Positions 27,725 to 36,981 are shown, numbered from the stretch's first letter. The stretch is DNA of 64,000 nt from Nocardia grenadensis NBRC 108939 (GCF_001613445.1 NZ_BDCJ01000009.1:479403-543402); one strand, 5' to 3'. Numbers and translations are program-made. Notes: generated by a model not told the origin, from the sequence alone.

Positions 27725-29251
27725 TCAGCGGCAGGTGATCCCGGCGCAGGCAGTGAGGGTGGTCAGGCGCCGGTCGAGGGTGGCGACCAGGCCGGCGTGT
27801 GCGGCGCGTCCCTCGGGGGTCTTGATGAGGTTGGTCAGCTGGTACGGGTCCGTGTGCAGGTCGTACAGCTCGTATTCGCGCTGGTCGAGCGGGCGTTCTC
27901 GTTCGTACCAGCGGGCGTAGAGGTAGCGGTCGGTGCGGACGGCGCTCCAGGACGGCATATCGAGCGTGTAGATGAGCGGGGTGTCGGTGCCCGGAATCTG
28001 TTCCTGGGCTATGCCGTCGCGGCCCGTGCTACCCGGACCCCCGTACTCGGCGACGAAATCATTACGCCATCCGGTGGTTTCGCCGGCCAGTACGGGTGTC
28101 AGGGAGCGGCCGTCGATCCGGTCGGGGATCGGGAGGCCGGCCCAGTCGAAGATGGTCGGGGCGAGATCTGTGGACAGGGCCATGGTGCCACGGCGGCCGG
28201 GCCGGATTCCGGGCCCGGTGACGGCGAGCGGCACCCGCATGGATTCTTCGTAGGGCGCCATCTTCTGGGTCAGCCGGTGCGCGCCGAGGCTGTAACCGTT
28301 GTCGGAGGTGAAGATCAGGTAGGTGTTATCGAGTTCCCCGGTACGGTCGAGAGTTTCGACGATCCCGGCAACCATCTCGTCCAGTGATTTCAACGCCCCG
28401 AGCCGATTGGTGTAGTCGGGATCGTTGGTCACGGTGATGGTCGCGGCCCGCGGGCCCGCCGTATCGATCAGCCACGACGGCTTGTCCGATACGTCGGACT
28501 CCTGATAGTTCGGGGACCGCGGCGCGGCGGTCGGCCGGGTCTCGGCCACGTGCCGGGGTGCGGGCGGGATCGGGAAGTGTGGCGAGGTGGAGGCGGCGTA
28601 CCAGAAGAACGGCTGCCCCGCGGCGGCGGCGTCGGTGATGAACTGCTCGGACTTGGCACGGATCACGTCGGTTTCGTAATCCTGCGGCGCCACACCGTAT
28701 TTCACGAACGTGCCGTTCTCGTTCAGCGTGTAGTTGTAGCCGGAGTACAGGAAGTTGTCGACTCCGGCGTGCCAGTCGTCCCAGCCGGGCGGGATATGCG
28801 CGGGGTCGTCTTCCAGCCCGTTGAGGTACTTGCCCGCCATACCGGTTCGGTAGCCCGCGTCGTGCAACGCGGTGGCTATGGTGTGGGATTCGTTGCCCCG
28901 GGCGCGGAAGGTCTCGAAGCCGCCGACCTCGCCGGAATTGGTGAGGACACCGGTGTTGTGCCCGTACCGGCCGGTCAGGATGGCGGCACGGGCCGCGCAG
29001 CAGATCGGCATCGGCGCGAACGCGTCGGTGAACTCCACCCCGCGATCACGGACGAGTGCGGCGGTCCGCGGCATCGCCTGCCACACCGGCGTGGCCGCCG
29101 AATCCAGGTCGTCCGCCAGGATCACGACCACGTTCGGCCGCTGATCGACGGGTTCCGGGGCGGCGGCCACCACGGATACGCCCCCGGTCGCCCCGAGCAG
29201 CACCGCGACCACCGCGGACAGGGAATTACGCACTGATCGAGCAGAACCCAT
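27725..29251 (-). CDS. Exported sulfatase (arylsulfatase family)
   Basis: 508 residues from ATG 29251, chosen because GAGGAG lies five bases upstream. A signal peptide precedes PNVVVILADDLDS, the metal-binding start of the alkaline-phosphatase-like fold. The active-site stretch is PICCAARAAILTGRYGHNTG: the Cys that would become formylglycine is present, but the usual Pro of C-x-P-x-R is Ala. MAGKYLNG, TSDNGYSLG and the C-terminal YELYDLHTDPYQLTNL are typical. It would hydrolyse sulfate esters outside the cell, matching the sulfur-scavenging theme of the window. No maturase is present here. Confidence 0.9.
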   Translation of the reverse strand: MGSARSVRNSLSAVVAVLLGATGGVSVVAAAPEPVDQRPNVVVILADDLDSAATPVWQAMPRTAALVRDRGVEFTDAFAPMPICCAARAAILTGRYGHNTGVLTNSGEVGGFETFRARGNESHTIATALHDAGYRTGMAGKYLNGLEDDPAHIPPGWDDWHAGVDNFLYSGYNYTLNENGTFVKYGVAPQDYETDVIRAKSEQFITDAAAAGQPFFWYAASTSPHFPIPPAPRHVAETRPTAAPRSPNYQESDVSDKPSWLIDTAGPRAATITVTNDPDYTNRLGALKSLDEMVAGIVETLDRTGELDNTYLIFTSDNGYSLGAHRLTQKMAPYEESMRVPLAVTGPGIRPGRRGTMALSTDLAPTIFDWAGLPIPDRIDGRSLTPVLAGETTGWRNDFVAEYGGPGSTGRDGIAQEQIPGTDTPLIYTLDMPSWSAVRTDRYLYARWYERERPLDQREYELYDLHTDPYQLTNLIKTPEGRAAHAGLVATLDRRLTTLTACAGITCR

Positions 29252-29550
29252 GAGAACTCCTCGCGAGCGTTGGTCGACGGCCGTACGAGCCGGTTCCCGG
29301 CATCCAGCGGCCACAACCCTAGCCCAGTGAGGCGGGCGGACACCCGCGATCGCGGGCTGGGAGATATGCAGTCGCTCGGCCGGTGGGCGTGTACCCGCGC
29401 GGCGCCGACCTCGTCGCCCCCTTGCGTGGAATCGCGGATGCGTTCTTCGCGGCTCGCACACCGGCCCGGCCCGGCGCATGACCCGCGACTCGCGCGGTGC
29501 ACCGAGGCGCCGGGTTCACCACACGTGGCCGCTTCGGTTCGGCCTCGCCG

Positions 29551-29883
29551 TCACCGAAGCGATTCCACGTCGCGGTCCGCACGCCAGGCCTGGGCCAGCA
29601 ACATCAGCAGGTGCTGTTTCAGCTGAGACGTCCGCGGATCGTCGGACCGTCGCGCGGCCAGCGCCGCACCGGTCATCCGCAGGAACTGCTGCCGGGTGAC
29701 GCCGAAATTCACGAAGAGTTCCTCGGCGGTGGCGCCGCCGAACGGAGCCCAGCGGATCGCGAAAACGAGCATCGGCTTCGTCCCCGGGAGCAAGGATCTC
29801 GTGGCGTCCAGGGCAGCGCATTGCCGTAGTGCGGTCCGGACCCATGTGGTGGCAACGGAGAAGTCGGTGTCAGGTGCGGGCAT
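29551..29883 (-). CDS. Small DUF3263-like helix-turn-helix protein
   Basis: 110 residues. MLVFAIRWAPFGGATAEELF followed by VNFGVTRQQFLRMTGAALA closely follows the DUF3263 layout of actinobacteria, in which a Trp-containing helix precedes an HTH-like pair. It overlaps the upstream OB-fold gene by 14 bases, so the two are co-translated. A DNA-binding or regulatory role is plausible but unproven. Confidence 0.6.
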   Translation of the reverse strand: MPAPDTDFSVATTWVRTALRQCAALDATRSLLPGTKPMLVFAIRWAPFGGATAEELFVNFGVTRQQFLRMTGAALAARRSDDPRTSQLKQHLLMLLAQAWRADRDVESLR

Positions 29884-30325
29884 GTTCGCCTCCGGAGCGG
29901 TCGGCGGCGCGGTGGCCGGGGGTGTCGGTCTCGGTGACGACCGCGAAAACCGGGAATCTGCCGTCCCGTGGCCGCGGCCGGAAACGCACCCGTACCGGGC
30001 CGCTGGTGACCAGCGGAACGTGGCCTTCGATCGAGGTGTACACCCACGGGCCGTCGTCGAGTTCGACCACGGCGACCGTCAGCGGCGTCGTCTCCCCACG
30101 CCCGCCGATGACGCCGCGATCCACCACCCGCCACGACAGGATCGAACCGGCGCCGTTGGACGGCACCCATTCCAGGCTGTCGGACGCGCACGACGCGCAG
30201 TCGACGGTCAGCGGTGCGTAGAGCCTGTCGCACCGTGCGCACCGGCGGATCATCAATATGTCTTCCGAGGGCGGAACGCCCACGTAGCCGCTGGTGCCTG
30301 TGTGGTTCGAATCGGAGGGGTACAT
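29870..30325 (-). CDS. DUF35-type zinc ribbon plus OB-fold protein
   Basis: 151 residues from ATG 30325, which has AAGG five bases upstream; a GTG four codons earlier is the alternative. CARCDRLYAPLTVDCASCAS is a four-Cys zinc ribbon, followed by an OB fold (SWRVVDRGVIGG, TVAVVELDDGPWVYT, GPVRVRFRPR). This architecture is the acyl-CoA-associated DUF35/ChsH2 type that partners thiolases or MaoC-like hydratases in steroid and fatty-acid breakdown. No thiolase is adjacent, which is unusual; the coupled downstream gene is a small HTH-like protein. Confidence 0.75.
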   Translation of the reverse strand: MYPSDSNHTGTSGYVGVPPSEDILMIRRCARCDRLYAPLTVDCASCASDSLEWVPSNGAGSILSWRVVDRGVIGGRGETTPLTVAVVELDDGPWVYTSIEGHVPLVTSGPVRVRFRPRPRDGRFPVFAVVTETDTPGHRAADRSGGEHART

Positions 30326-30505
30326 GGAGACCTTCACGGAGGGAGCCGACGGATGCCTCCAGCGTGCTCGGCGTGTGTTATCTCGACCACGGTCGAATGA
30401 CCGGGGGTATACCTATTTGTGACATGAACCCCGTCGATTCCGTAACACGGGGCGCCGCCCGTCCGGGCCGTTCGGTGAGGATCACCGACGGAGTCGGCGC
30501 CGTTC

Positions 30506-31111
30506 CTAGTGGTCGCGGTGGAACAGTGGCCCCGCGACCAGGGCTATCTGAGCGACGGCGCGGTCGATGGTCCCGGCGGGCTGGAAGAGGTGGCTCAGTG
30601 CCAGCCGCACCACCGCTTCGACCCGAGTGTCGAGCTCCGGCTCGTTGAACGCGTCGAGGGGATACCGGGCGCGGAGGATGGCGGTAAACGCGGCGGTGGC
30701 CCGGCCCAGTACGGGTTCGGGTTCGGTCATCAGAGTGGGGAGCAAGGTGGTGTCGGCGCCGGAGCGGCCGGCGAGCACCGCCTTGAGCAGGGTGTTGTCG
30801 GCCGCACTGCGGAGGGTGTATTCGGCGGCGGCGGTGATCCCGGCGAGCAGGTCGCCGGGCTCGGCGGTGACGGTTTCGGTGACACCGGCGAGGAAGGAGT
30901 CGAGTTCCCCCGCGATGACGACCTCGGCCAGATCCTGTTTGGTGCCGATCTCCTTGTAGAGCACGGGGCGGCTCACCCCGACCTCCTTGGCCACCCGGGA
31001 CATGTTGACCGCGCCCCACCCCTCGGTGCAGGCCAATTCGCGCGCGGTCTCGATCACTCGCTCCCGGAGTAGTCGGCGCATCTCGTTCTGGAAATTCGGC
31101 GCGTCAGCCAC
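30506..31111 (-). CDS. TetR-family repressor of the alkane hydroxylase genes
   Basis: 201 residues from GTG 31111, with AAGG eight bases upstream; GTG 31120 is an alternative. The N-terminal HTH reads WGAVNMSRVAKEVGVSRPVLYKEIGTKQDL, standard for TetR. The rest is the helical ligand domain. It faces alkB across 172 bases that contain a palindrome inside a strong promoter. Similar TetR genes accompany alkB-rubredoxin operons in Rhodococcus and Mycobacterium. An alkane or fatty-acid ligand is likely by context. Confidence 0.85.
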   Translation of the reverse strand: MADAPNFQNEMRRLLRERVIETARELACTEGWGAVNMSRVAKEVGVSRPVLYKEIGTKQDLAEVVIAGELDSFLAGVTETVTAEPGDLLAGITAAAEYTLRSAADNTLLKAVLAGRSGADTTLLPTLMTEPEPVLGRATAAFTAILRARYPLDAFNEPELDTRVEAVVRLALSHLFQPAGTIDRAVAQIALVAGPLFHRDH

Positions 31112-31149
31112 GGCAATCACCTTACATCACATGCGCGAATGTTCTTCTA

Positions 31150-31180
31150 TTGACAGAGATGGCATACATGTATGTAATAA
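31150..31180 (+). promoter_or_regulatory. alkB promoter with embedded palindromic operator
   Basis: TTGACA (31150-31155) is a consensus -35 box, and TGTAAT (31173-31178) lies 17 bases on as a -10. Between and overlapping them is the 12-base palindrome CATACATGTATG (31163-31174). This is an AT-rich island in GC-rich DNA. A repressor bound here would block polymerase, so it is the expected TetR site. Confidence 0.6.
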
Positions 31181-31283
31181 ATACACTTATATGCAAAGTG
31201 TAAAGGACGGTGCCGGTGATGCGCGCGCCGACCGAGGCGCCCGTCGCCGAAGCGGCGGCCGCACGGAAGTGAGGAGGGCGACG

Positions 31284-32507
31284 ATGACGACGTCCGAGCA
31301 GAGTTCGCACGACGCGGTGACGCCGCAGTGGCGCGACCGAAAGCGGTACCTGTGGTTGTTCGGGCTGGTGGCACCCACCTCGCTCGGTCTGGCCGCGGTG
31401 CTGGTGTGGGCGAGCCACCGGCTGGGGTGGGACCGGCCGGCGGCGGTGTGGTGGTGGATCGGCCCACTGCTGGTCTATGTGCTGCTGCCGATCCTGGACC
31501 GGTTCTTCGGGCCCGACGGCCAGAACCCGCCCGAAGAGGTGATGGAACAACTGGAGCGCGATCGCTACTACCGCTGGTGCGTCTACGCCTTCATCCCGTG
31601 CCAGCTGGCCAGCCTGGTGTTCGCCGGCTACCTGTGGACCGCACCGGACCTCTCCTGGCTGGGTATCGAGGGCGGGCTCGGACTGTGGTCGAAGATCGGG
31701 GTCGCGCTCACCGTCGGTGTCATGGGTGGTGTGGGTATCAACACCGCACACGAGCTCGGGCACAAGAAGGACGAACTCGAACGCTGGCTGTCCAAGATCA
31801 CGCTGGCGCAGACCGGTTACGGGCATTTCTATATCGAGCACAACCGCGGTCATCACGTCCGGGTCGCCACGCCCGAGGACCCGGCCAGCGCCCGGTTCGC
31901 CGAATCCTTCTGGAGTTTCCTGCCGCGCAGCGTATGGGGTGGGCTGCGGTCGGGGTGGGCGCTGGAGCGAACGCGGTTGCAGCGGATGGGTAAAAGCCCG
32001 TGGACCCTTCGCAACGATGTGCTCAACGCGTGGGCGATGACGGTGGTGTTGTGGGGTGTGCTGGCGGTGTTGTTCGGACCGGGCGTACTGCCGTTCCTGC
32101 TGCTCCAGGCCGTCTACGGATTCTCGCTACTGGAGACGGTGAACTATCTCGAGCACTACGGCCTGCTCCGGCAGCGCACGGAATCGGGCCGCTACGTCCG
32201 GTGCACGCCCGAACACAGCTGGAACTCCGATCACCTGGTGACCAATATCTTCCTCTTCCACCTGCAGCGGCACAGCGACCATCACGCGGCGCCCACCCGT
32301 CGGTACCAGACCCTGCGCAGTATGGATGGCGCGCCCGAACTGCCCGCCGGCTATGCCGGCATGATCACCCTGGCCTACTTCCCGCCGCTGTGGCGGAAAG
32401 TGATGGACCATCGCGTGCTGGCCCATTACCGGGGCGATATCACGCGGGTGAACATCCAGCCGAGCAAGCGGCAGCGCGTGCTCGCCCGGTACGGGGTCGC
32501 GAGCTGA
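31284..32507 (+). CDS. alkB: Alkane 1-monooxygenase
   Basis: 407 residues from ATG 31284 with GAGGAGG six bases upstream. Six membrane helices carry the diiron histidine boxes HELGH (156-160), HNRGHH (186-191), NYLEHYG (287-293) and RHSDHHAAPTRRY (329-341), all intact. The enzyme hydroxylates the terminal carbon of medium- to long-chain alkanes at the cytoplasmic side of the membrane, using electrons from rubredoxin. Two rubredoxin genes follow directly, the first sharing a base with its stop. A rubredoxin reductase is not in the window. Confidence 0.96.
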   Translation: MTTSEQSSHDAVTPQWRDRKRYLWLFGLVAPTSLGLAAVLVWASHRLGWDRPAAVWWWIGPLLVYVLLPILDRFFGPDGQNPPEEVMEQLERDRYYRWCVYAFIPCQLASLVFAGYLWTAPDLSWLGIEGGLGLWSKIGVALTVGVMGGVGINTAHELGHKKDELERWLSKITLAQTGYGHFYIEHNRGHHVRVATPEDPASARFAESFWSFLPRSVWGGLRSGWALERTRLQRMGKSPWTLRNDVLNAWAMTVVLWGVLAVLFGPGVLPFLLLQAVYGFSLLETVNYLEHYGLLRQRTESGRYVRCTPEHSWNSDHLVTNIFLFHLQRHSDHHAAPTRRYQTLRSMDGAPELPAGYAGMITLAYFPPLWRKVMDHRVLAHYRGDITRVNIQPSKRQRVLARYGVAS

Positions 32508-32686
32508 TGGCGGTCTTCTCCTGCCCGGTGTGCGATTACCGCTACGACGAAACCACCGGCGCCCCGCGCGAAGGTTTCCCCGCGGGCACGGCGTGGTCGG
32601 CGGTGCCCGACGACTGGTGCTGCCCGGACTGCGGTGTGCGAGAAAAAATCGATTTCGAACCGGCCGTCCCGATGAAAGGACAGTGA
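32507..32686 (+). CDS. Rubredoxin (AlkG1-type)
   Basis: 59 residues from ATG 32507, overlapping the alkB stop by one base. Iron ligands are [10 protein letters not shown] and CCPDCGV, the two CxxC pairs of rubredoxin. The first pair is followed by [20 protein letters not shown]. In alkane operons such AlkG1-type copies often cannot replace the AlkG2 type in electron transfer, so this one may have another role. Confidence 0.92.
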   Translation: MAVFSCPVCDYRYDETTGAPREGFPAGTAWSAVPDDWCCPDCGVREKIDFEPAVPMKGQ

Positions 32687-32687
32687 T

Positions 32688-32873
32688 ATGACCACCGGAT
32701 ACAAATTGTTCCAGTGCGTGCAATGCGGTTTCGAATACGACGAAGCGCTCGGCTGGCCCGAGGACGGTATCGCGCCCGGCACCCGCTGGGACGATATTCC
32801 AGACGACTGGTCGTGCCCCGATTGCGGAGCGGCGAAAGCCGATTTCTTCATGGTCGAGGTGGACCGCGCCTGA
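32688..32873 (+). CDS. Rubredoxin (AlkG2-type), electron donor to AlkB
   Basis: 61 residues, beginning one base after the first rubredoxin stop. [25 protein letters not shown] and [12 protein letters not shown] give both CxxC iron pairs and match AlkG2-type rubredoxins that pass electrons to alkane hydroxylase. It ends the operon. The tandem of two rubredoxins after alkB is conserved in nocardioform alkane degraders. Confidence 0.93.
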   Translation: MTTGYKLFQCVQCGFEYDEALGWPEDGIAPGTRWDDIPDDWSCPDCGAAKADFFMVEVDRA

Positions 32874-33472
32874 ACGGATCACCGAAGCCACCGATTCGGC
32901 TCCGGCCGCTGGGCTCAGTAACGGGCCTCGTCGACGCTGCCGCCGAGCAGGGCCGTGGTCGTCGGCTCGGAGGCGTCGGCGATCGTGCACGATCACGGAT
33001 TGGCCGAGTTCCCGCCGCGACCGCGGCATGTCCGCCCACCGGCTGGCACCCGGCCACCCGCGTGCCGCGTTCGCTGACATAGGCGACACCCGCTCATCCG
33101 GCACTTCGATCTCTACCCGGAAAACGGGGTCCGCCCGAGAACCACCGTCCCGCCACCGGCGAAGCCGCGCGCGAAGGACCCGGACATGACGCGCCGTCGG
33201 CACGGGCCGGCCGGTTCGGCTCCGGCCGCTCGACCGCTTCCTCCCGTCCACCCACCGGTGCACTTCGGGTACCGCGCGGCGCGGACCGTGCGTGCCGTCG
33301 TCTCGACCCTTTGACCGCAAAGGATCGGGCGCTGCCGGTCGTATGGTTGCCGAGGCACCGGGAGGCTGTCCCTCTTCGTGATCACGGTTTAGTAACAGGT
33401 GTGGTGGGTAGCACGGCCGATGTCGGCGCTCCGACGCACTACCGGAGCGAGTAGCGCACCCAGTGAGGAGCC
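32874..33472. other. 600-base gap without an intact gene
   Basis: No frame shows a known family or a good start. Composition is GC-rich like coding DNA and short open frames on both strands suggest an old decayed gene, but I cannot name it. The last 60 bases include GAGGAG, the ribosome site of the next gene. Confidence 0.4.
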
Positions 33473-33475
33473 GTG

Positions 33476-33994
33476 ATGGCCAACGGATACCGCGAGTCGG
33501 ATCTCGAGTCGGAAGTGTTACCGCTGTCGGGAATGCGGTTACAGTGGCGCGCCACCGACCGCTGCTTCCGGGTGACCCAGCCGCGACCGGGCGGGGAAAT
33601 CGTCACCGAGGCCGGCGAGGACGAGCTGCTGTGGCGGTCGTGGTCGGGTCGCGCGGATATGGCCGTCGGCGTGTCGGGGCCGACCGAATCGAATACCCCG
33701 GGCCGGTGGTGGGTGGTGTGGGGCGAATACGTGGGTGACCCGGTGACGGTCGTACTCGCCGACGGCGCCGCACCTCCGGTGCGGATCGTGGGCGGATTGT
33801 GGGTCAGTGAATGGAGCGGACCCGAACAGGCCGCGGTGGTCACCACGGCGACGCAGCGCACCGAGGTGCGCTTCGCGCCGCCGTCGTTCCTGCCCCCGCC
33901 GCTGGCCGCGCTGGGCGATGGCACGAGCGGCTGCTGGGTGCACGTGGCGACCCCGGCCGTCTTCCGTCGCCGCGGCACCGTGGCCCACGCGTAA
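33476..33994 (+). CDS. Hypothetical protein, 172 residues
   Basis: ATG 33476 is preceded by AGGAG at five bases. The protein is rich in Trp and beta-type sequence (LLWRSWSGRADMAVGV, GRWWVVWGEYVGDPV, GCWVHVATPAVF) with no signal peptide, membrane helix or cysteine motif. I do not recognise it. It looks like a soluble beta-barrel protein. It stands alone between the alkane operon and a pair of SnoaL-like genes. Confidence 0.6.
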   Translation: MANGYRESDLESEVLPLSGMRLQWRATDRCFRVTQPRPGGEIVTEAGEDELLWRSWSGRADMAVGVSGPTESNTPGRWWVVWGEYVGDPVTVVLADGAAPPVRIVGGLWVSEWSGPEQAAVVTTATQRTEVRFAPPSFLPPPLAALGDGTSGCWVHVATPAVFRRRGTVAHA

Positions 33995-34162
33995 GCTGCT
34001 GCGGCCCTGCATGCCCGGTCGCCCGGCGCGATCTCGGCGATGATCGCCGATACGATGACCCCGGTGGCATTCGAACACGCTCATATCCGGATCGGGTTGA
34101 TCACCGTGGCCGGTTTCCTGACCGCTTTCGCGCCGGCCCGACCAGGCACCTGACGACCGCGA

Positions 34163-34630
34163 TCACCCGGTGGTCCCGTGCGGCGCCGACCGGGTCACCG
34201 GCACGTCCTCGGCGAAGTCGACCACGAGGTCCCGCCGGAAGAACAACCAGGCGCCTCCGGCACGGACGAAGGTGTCCCGGTACCGGAGGGCGAGGCGATG
34301 ATCCCGGTGACCGTCACCGCGCGGATAGATATGGTGTGCCGTGCAATAGGTCTCACCGTGCGCGTCGTGGGCGGTGGCGGTCTCGATAACCTGCTGCTCG
34401 ACGACGTGCCGGGTGGCCACCAGGTGCGATACCGCTTCCACCACCGATCGGGCCACCAGCGCCCGGCCGCGCAACTCCCTCGGTGCGTTCGTGCCGTTCA
34501 GTTCGGGCGGCCGCACGAACACCACCTCCGGCGCGAACAAAGATTCCAACGCCGTGGGATCCCGGCGGTCGACGGCCAGCGCGTATTGCGCCACGAGCGT
34601 GCTCATGGCGAGACGGTCGGTGGGTTCCAT
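34163..34630 (-). CDS. SnoaL-like (NTF2-fold) protein 1
   Basis: 155 residues. LVAQYALAVDRRDPTALESLFAPEVVFV and ATAHDAHGETYCTAHHIYPRG follow the cone-shaped NTF2 fold with a polar pocket. The small cone binds a hydrophobic ligand and may isomerise, hydrate or merely bind it. A similar gene lies 39 bases upstream in the same direction, so the pair is probably one transcript. The divergent FadD-like ligase suggests lipid or steroid substrates. Confidence 0.8.
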   Translation of the reverse strand: MEPTDRLAMSTLVAQYALAVDRRDPTALESLFAPEVVFVRPPELNGTNAPRELRGRALVARSVVEAVSHLVATRHVVEQQVIETATAHDAHGETYCTAHHIYPRGDGHRDHRLALRYRDTFVRAGGAWLFFRRDLVVDFAEDVPVTRSAPHGTTG

Positions 34631-34669
34631 CCGCTTCCTCTCGGCTCGATGCGCTTCGGCGCAGGTCGG

Positions 34670-35155
34670 TCACGGCGCACGTCGCGCATGCTCGCTGAGG
34701 TCACCGGTGTGGTCGATACAGCACAATCGACGGGTGAATCGCCAGCGCCCGGCCCGGAATGCGAACTCGTCGAAGTAGCGGCCGGTGAGAATGGGTTGTA
34801 GCGGTAGCTCGCCGGCCGCCTGCACCACGGTCACATACGACAGCGCGGTCGCCTCGGTATCGATGTCCGCGACCCGGATCCGGACATTCGTGGTGAGGTG
34901 TTTGGTCCGCGGTGAGGCCGGGGCACCGTGCATTTTGATGAATCTCCGATTGGCGTCCAGTACCGCCCGCGCGTCCGCGACGATGGGTTCGCCGATCGGC
35001 ACCCCCGCACCGTCGCACATGCCGTACACCGCGTCCGCGAACAACTCCGCCACCTCGTCGAGCGCCCCCCGGTCGATCAGATGGGAGTAGGCGAAAATCA
35101 GGTCCCTGATCGCCTCGGTCGCGGCCAGCCGGGTGATGGTGCGCTCGAGTTCCAT
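34670..35155 (-). CDS. SnoaL-like (NTF2-fold) protein 2
   Basis: 161 residues. IRDLIFAYSHLIDRGALDEVAELFADAVYGM is the family opening, followed by HLTTNVRIRVADIDTEATALSYVTVVQ and the C-terminal GRWRFTRRLCCIDHTGDL. It resembles SnoaL_4-type proteins often found in steroid and aromatic degradation gene sets. It is divergent from the acyl-CoA ligase gene, with about 150 bases between the starts. Confidence 0.82.
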   Translation of the reverse strand: MELERTITRLAATEAIRDLIFAYSHLIDRGALDEVAELFADAVYGMCDGAGVPIGEPIVADARAVLDANRRFIKMHGAPASPRTKHLTTNVRIRVADIDTEATALSYVTVVQAAGELPLQPILTGRYFDEFAFRAGRWRFTRRLCCIDHTGDLSEHARRAP

Positions 35156-35301
35156 GGGCAGAAGATCTCACGGATCACCGCGGGCGCGCGGCACCTTTCC
35201 ACTGGCCGAGACCGGACCGACGAGCCGGGCGCCGAAGTGGCTAGCGTCGGTTCGGGATGGACAGGATTCGGAGGGCATCCGGGACGAGGACAGGAGCCGA
35301 G

Positions 35302-36981
35302 TTGGAACGTGTGACGATAGCGGAGATGCTGCTCGATCGTCTCGGCGACACCCACCGGGGTGTACGAACCCGGGAACGGGACTGGACCTGGGACGAGACG
35401 GTGCGCGAGAGCGCGGCCCGGGGCGCGCTGGCCACCTCGCTGCGCGTCGACGGTCCGTTCCATATCGGCGTGCTGCTCGAGAACACTCCCGAGTACCTGT
35501 TCTGGCTGGGTGGGGCCGCCCTGACCGGCGCGGTGATCGCCGGCATCAACCCGACCCGGCGCGGCGCCGAACTCGAGGCCGAGATCCGCTATGTCGACTG
35601 CCAATTGATCGTCACCGACTCCGCGGGTATGGCGAAGATCGCTGATCTGGACCTCGGGCTGAGCGCGGACCGTTTCCTCCTCGTCGACACACCGTCCTAC
35701 CTCGACCGGGTGGCCACACACCGGGTCGATGAGCCCACGGTCGGCTCGACGGTGCACGAAACGGCGCTGCTCCTGCTGCTGTTCACTTCCGGAACCACCG
35801 GTCTGTCGAAGGCGGTGCGGTGCAGCCAGGGCCGGCTGGCGCGACTCGCGTACGCGAACACCGAGAAGTACGGCCATACGCGCGCGGATGTCGACTACTG
35901 CTGTATGCCGCTGTTCCACGGCAACGCGCTGATGGCGCTGTGGGCACCCGCCCTGGCCAACGGTGCGACCGTCTGCCTCACCCCGAAATTCTCCGCCTCC
36001 GGATTCCTGCCGGATGTGCGGTTCTTCGGCGCCACGTTCTTCACCTATGTGGGCAAGGCATTGGGCTACCTGATGGCGACCCCGGAGCGGGCCGACGATA
36101 TCGACAACCCCCTCGTCCGCGGATTCGGCACCGAAGCCTCGCCGGAAGACCGGGTGGAGTTCACGCGCCGATTCGGGGCCGAGTTGATGGAGGGTTACGG
36201 TTCGTCGGAGGGTGCCGGGTCGGTGCGGCCCGACCCGGACACCCCGGCGGGCGCGCTGGGCCGGCCGGCCCACGCCGATATCGCCGTCGTGCATCCGGAG
36301 ACCCGCCGGGAATGCGCCCGGGCGCGACTCGACCGGCACGGCCGGGTGCTCAACCCGGACGAGGCCATCGGCGAAATGGTCGACAAGGGCGGCGCGAAAC
36401 GATTCGAAGGGTACTACAAGAACGAATCCGCGGTGGCCGAGCGAATCCGGCACGGCTGGTACTGGACCGGTGACCTCGGCTATATCGACGAGGCCGGGTT
36501 CCTCTACTTCGCCGGCCGGCGGGGCGACTGGATCCGTGTGGACGGGGAGAACATTTCGGCACTGTTGATCGAGCGCATCCTGCGGCGGCACCCGAAGATC
36601 ATCGCGACCGGTGTGTACGCGGTGCCGGACCCGCGGTCGGGCGATCAGGTGATGGCCGCGATCGAGGTCGCCGAGGTCTCCGATTTCGATCCCGCCGAGT
36701 TCGCCGCGTTCCTGGCCGGTCAGGACGATCTCGGTACCAAATCGGCGCCCCGGTTCGTGCGGGTGTCGGCGAGGTTGCCGGTCACCGGGTCGAACAAGGT
36801 GCTCAAGCGGGAATTGCAGGCCCGGTTGTGGCGTGGTGACGAACCGGTGTTCCACCGGGTGGGTCGTGCGGCACCCGAGTACGTACCGCTGACCGAAGCG
36901 GACCGGCAGGCGCTCGAATGTGAATTCCACGCCCACGGCCGCGCGAGATTCCTACCGGAGCCGGGTGTCACCCGGCCGTGA
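35302..36981 (+). CDS. Acyl-CoA synthetase (FadD17-like AMP-dependent ligase)
   Basis: 559 residues from TTG 35302, chosen because AGGAG sits five bases upstream; the frame extends to ATG 35257 without a good ribosome site. P-loop LLLFTSGTTGLSKAV, motif MEGYGSSEGAGSV, WYWTGDLGYIDEAGFLYFAGR and the late Lys in PVTGSNKVLKREL are the adenylation and thioesterification motifs. It would activate a carboxylic acid to its CoA thioester via the acyl-AMP. Sequence style is closest to FadD17, which in mycobacteria acts on steroid side chains; that substrate is inferred. Confidence 0.88.
   Translation: MERVTIAEMLLDRLGDTHRGVRTRERDWTWDETVRESAARGALATSLRVDGPFHIGVLLENTPEYLFWLGGAALTGAVIAGINPTRRGAELEAEIRYVDCQLIVTDSAGMAKIADLDLGLSADRFLLVDTPSYLDRVATHRVDEPTVGSTVHETALLLLLFTSGTTGLSKAVRCSQGRLARLAYANTEKYGHTRADVDYCCMPLFHGNALMALWAPALANGATVCLTPKFSASGFLPDVRFFGATFFTYVGKALGYLMATPERADDIDNPLVRGFGTEASPEDRVEFTRRFGAELMEGYGSSEGAGSVRPDPDTPAGALGRPAHADIAVVHPETRRECARARLDRHGRVLNPDEAIGEMVDKGGAKRFEGYYKNESAVAERIRHGWYWTGDLGYIDEAGFLYFAGRRGDWIRVDGENISALLIERILRRHPKIIATGVYAVPDPRSGDQVMAAIEVAEVSDFDPAEFAAFLAGQDDLGTKSAPRFVRVSARLPVTGSNKVLKRELQARLWRGDEPVFHRVGRAAPEYVPLTEADRQALECEFHAHGRARFLPEPGVTRP

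Noticed and set aside
32127..33320. 397-codon minus-strand frame across the rubredoxin region
   Set aside because: It is antisense to alkB and both rubredoxin genes and has no domain.
34039..34153. Short + strand frame encoding a 37-residue hydrophobic peptide
   Set aside because: No ribosome site and no recognisable family; could be the scrap of a membrane gene but unsupported.
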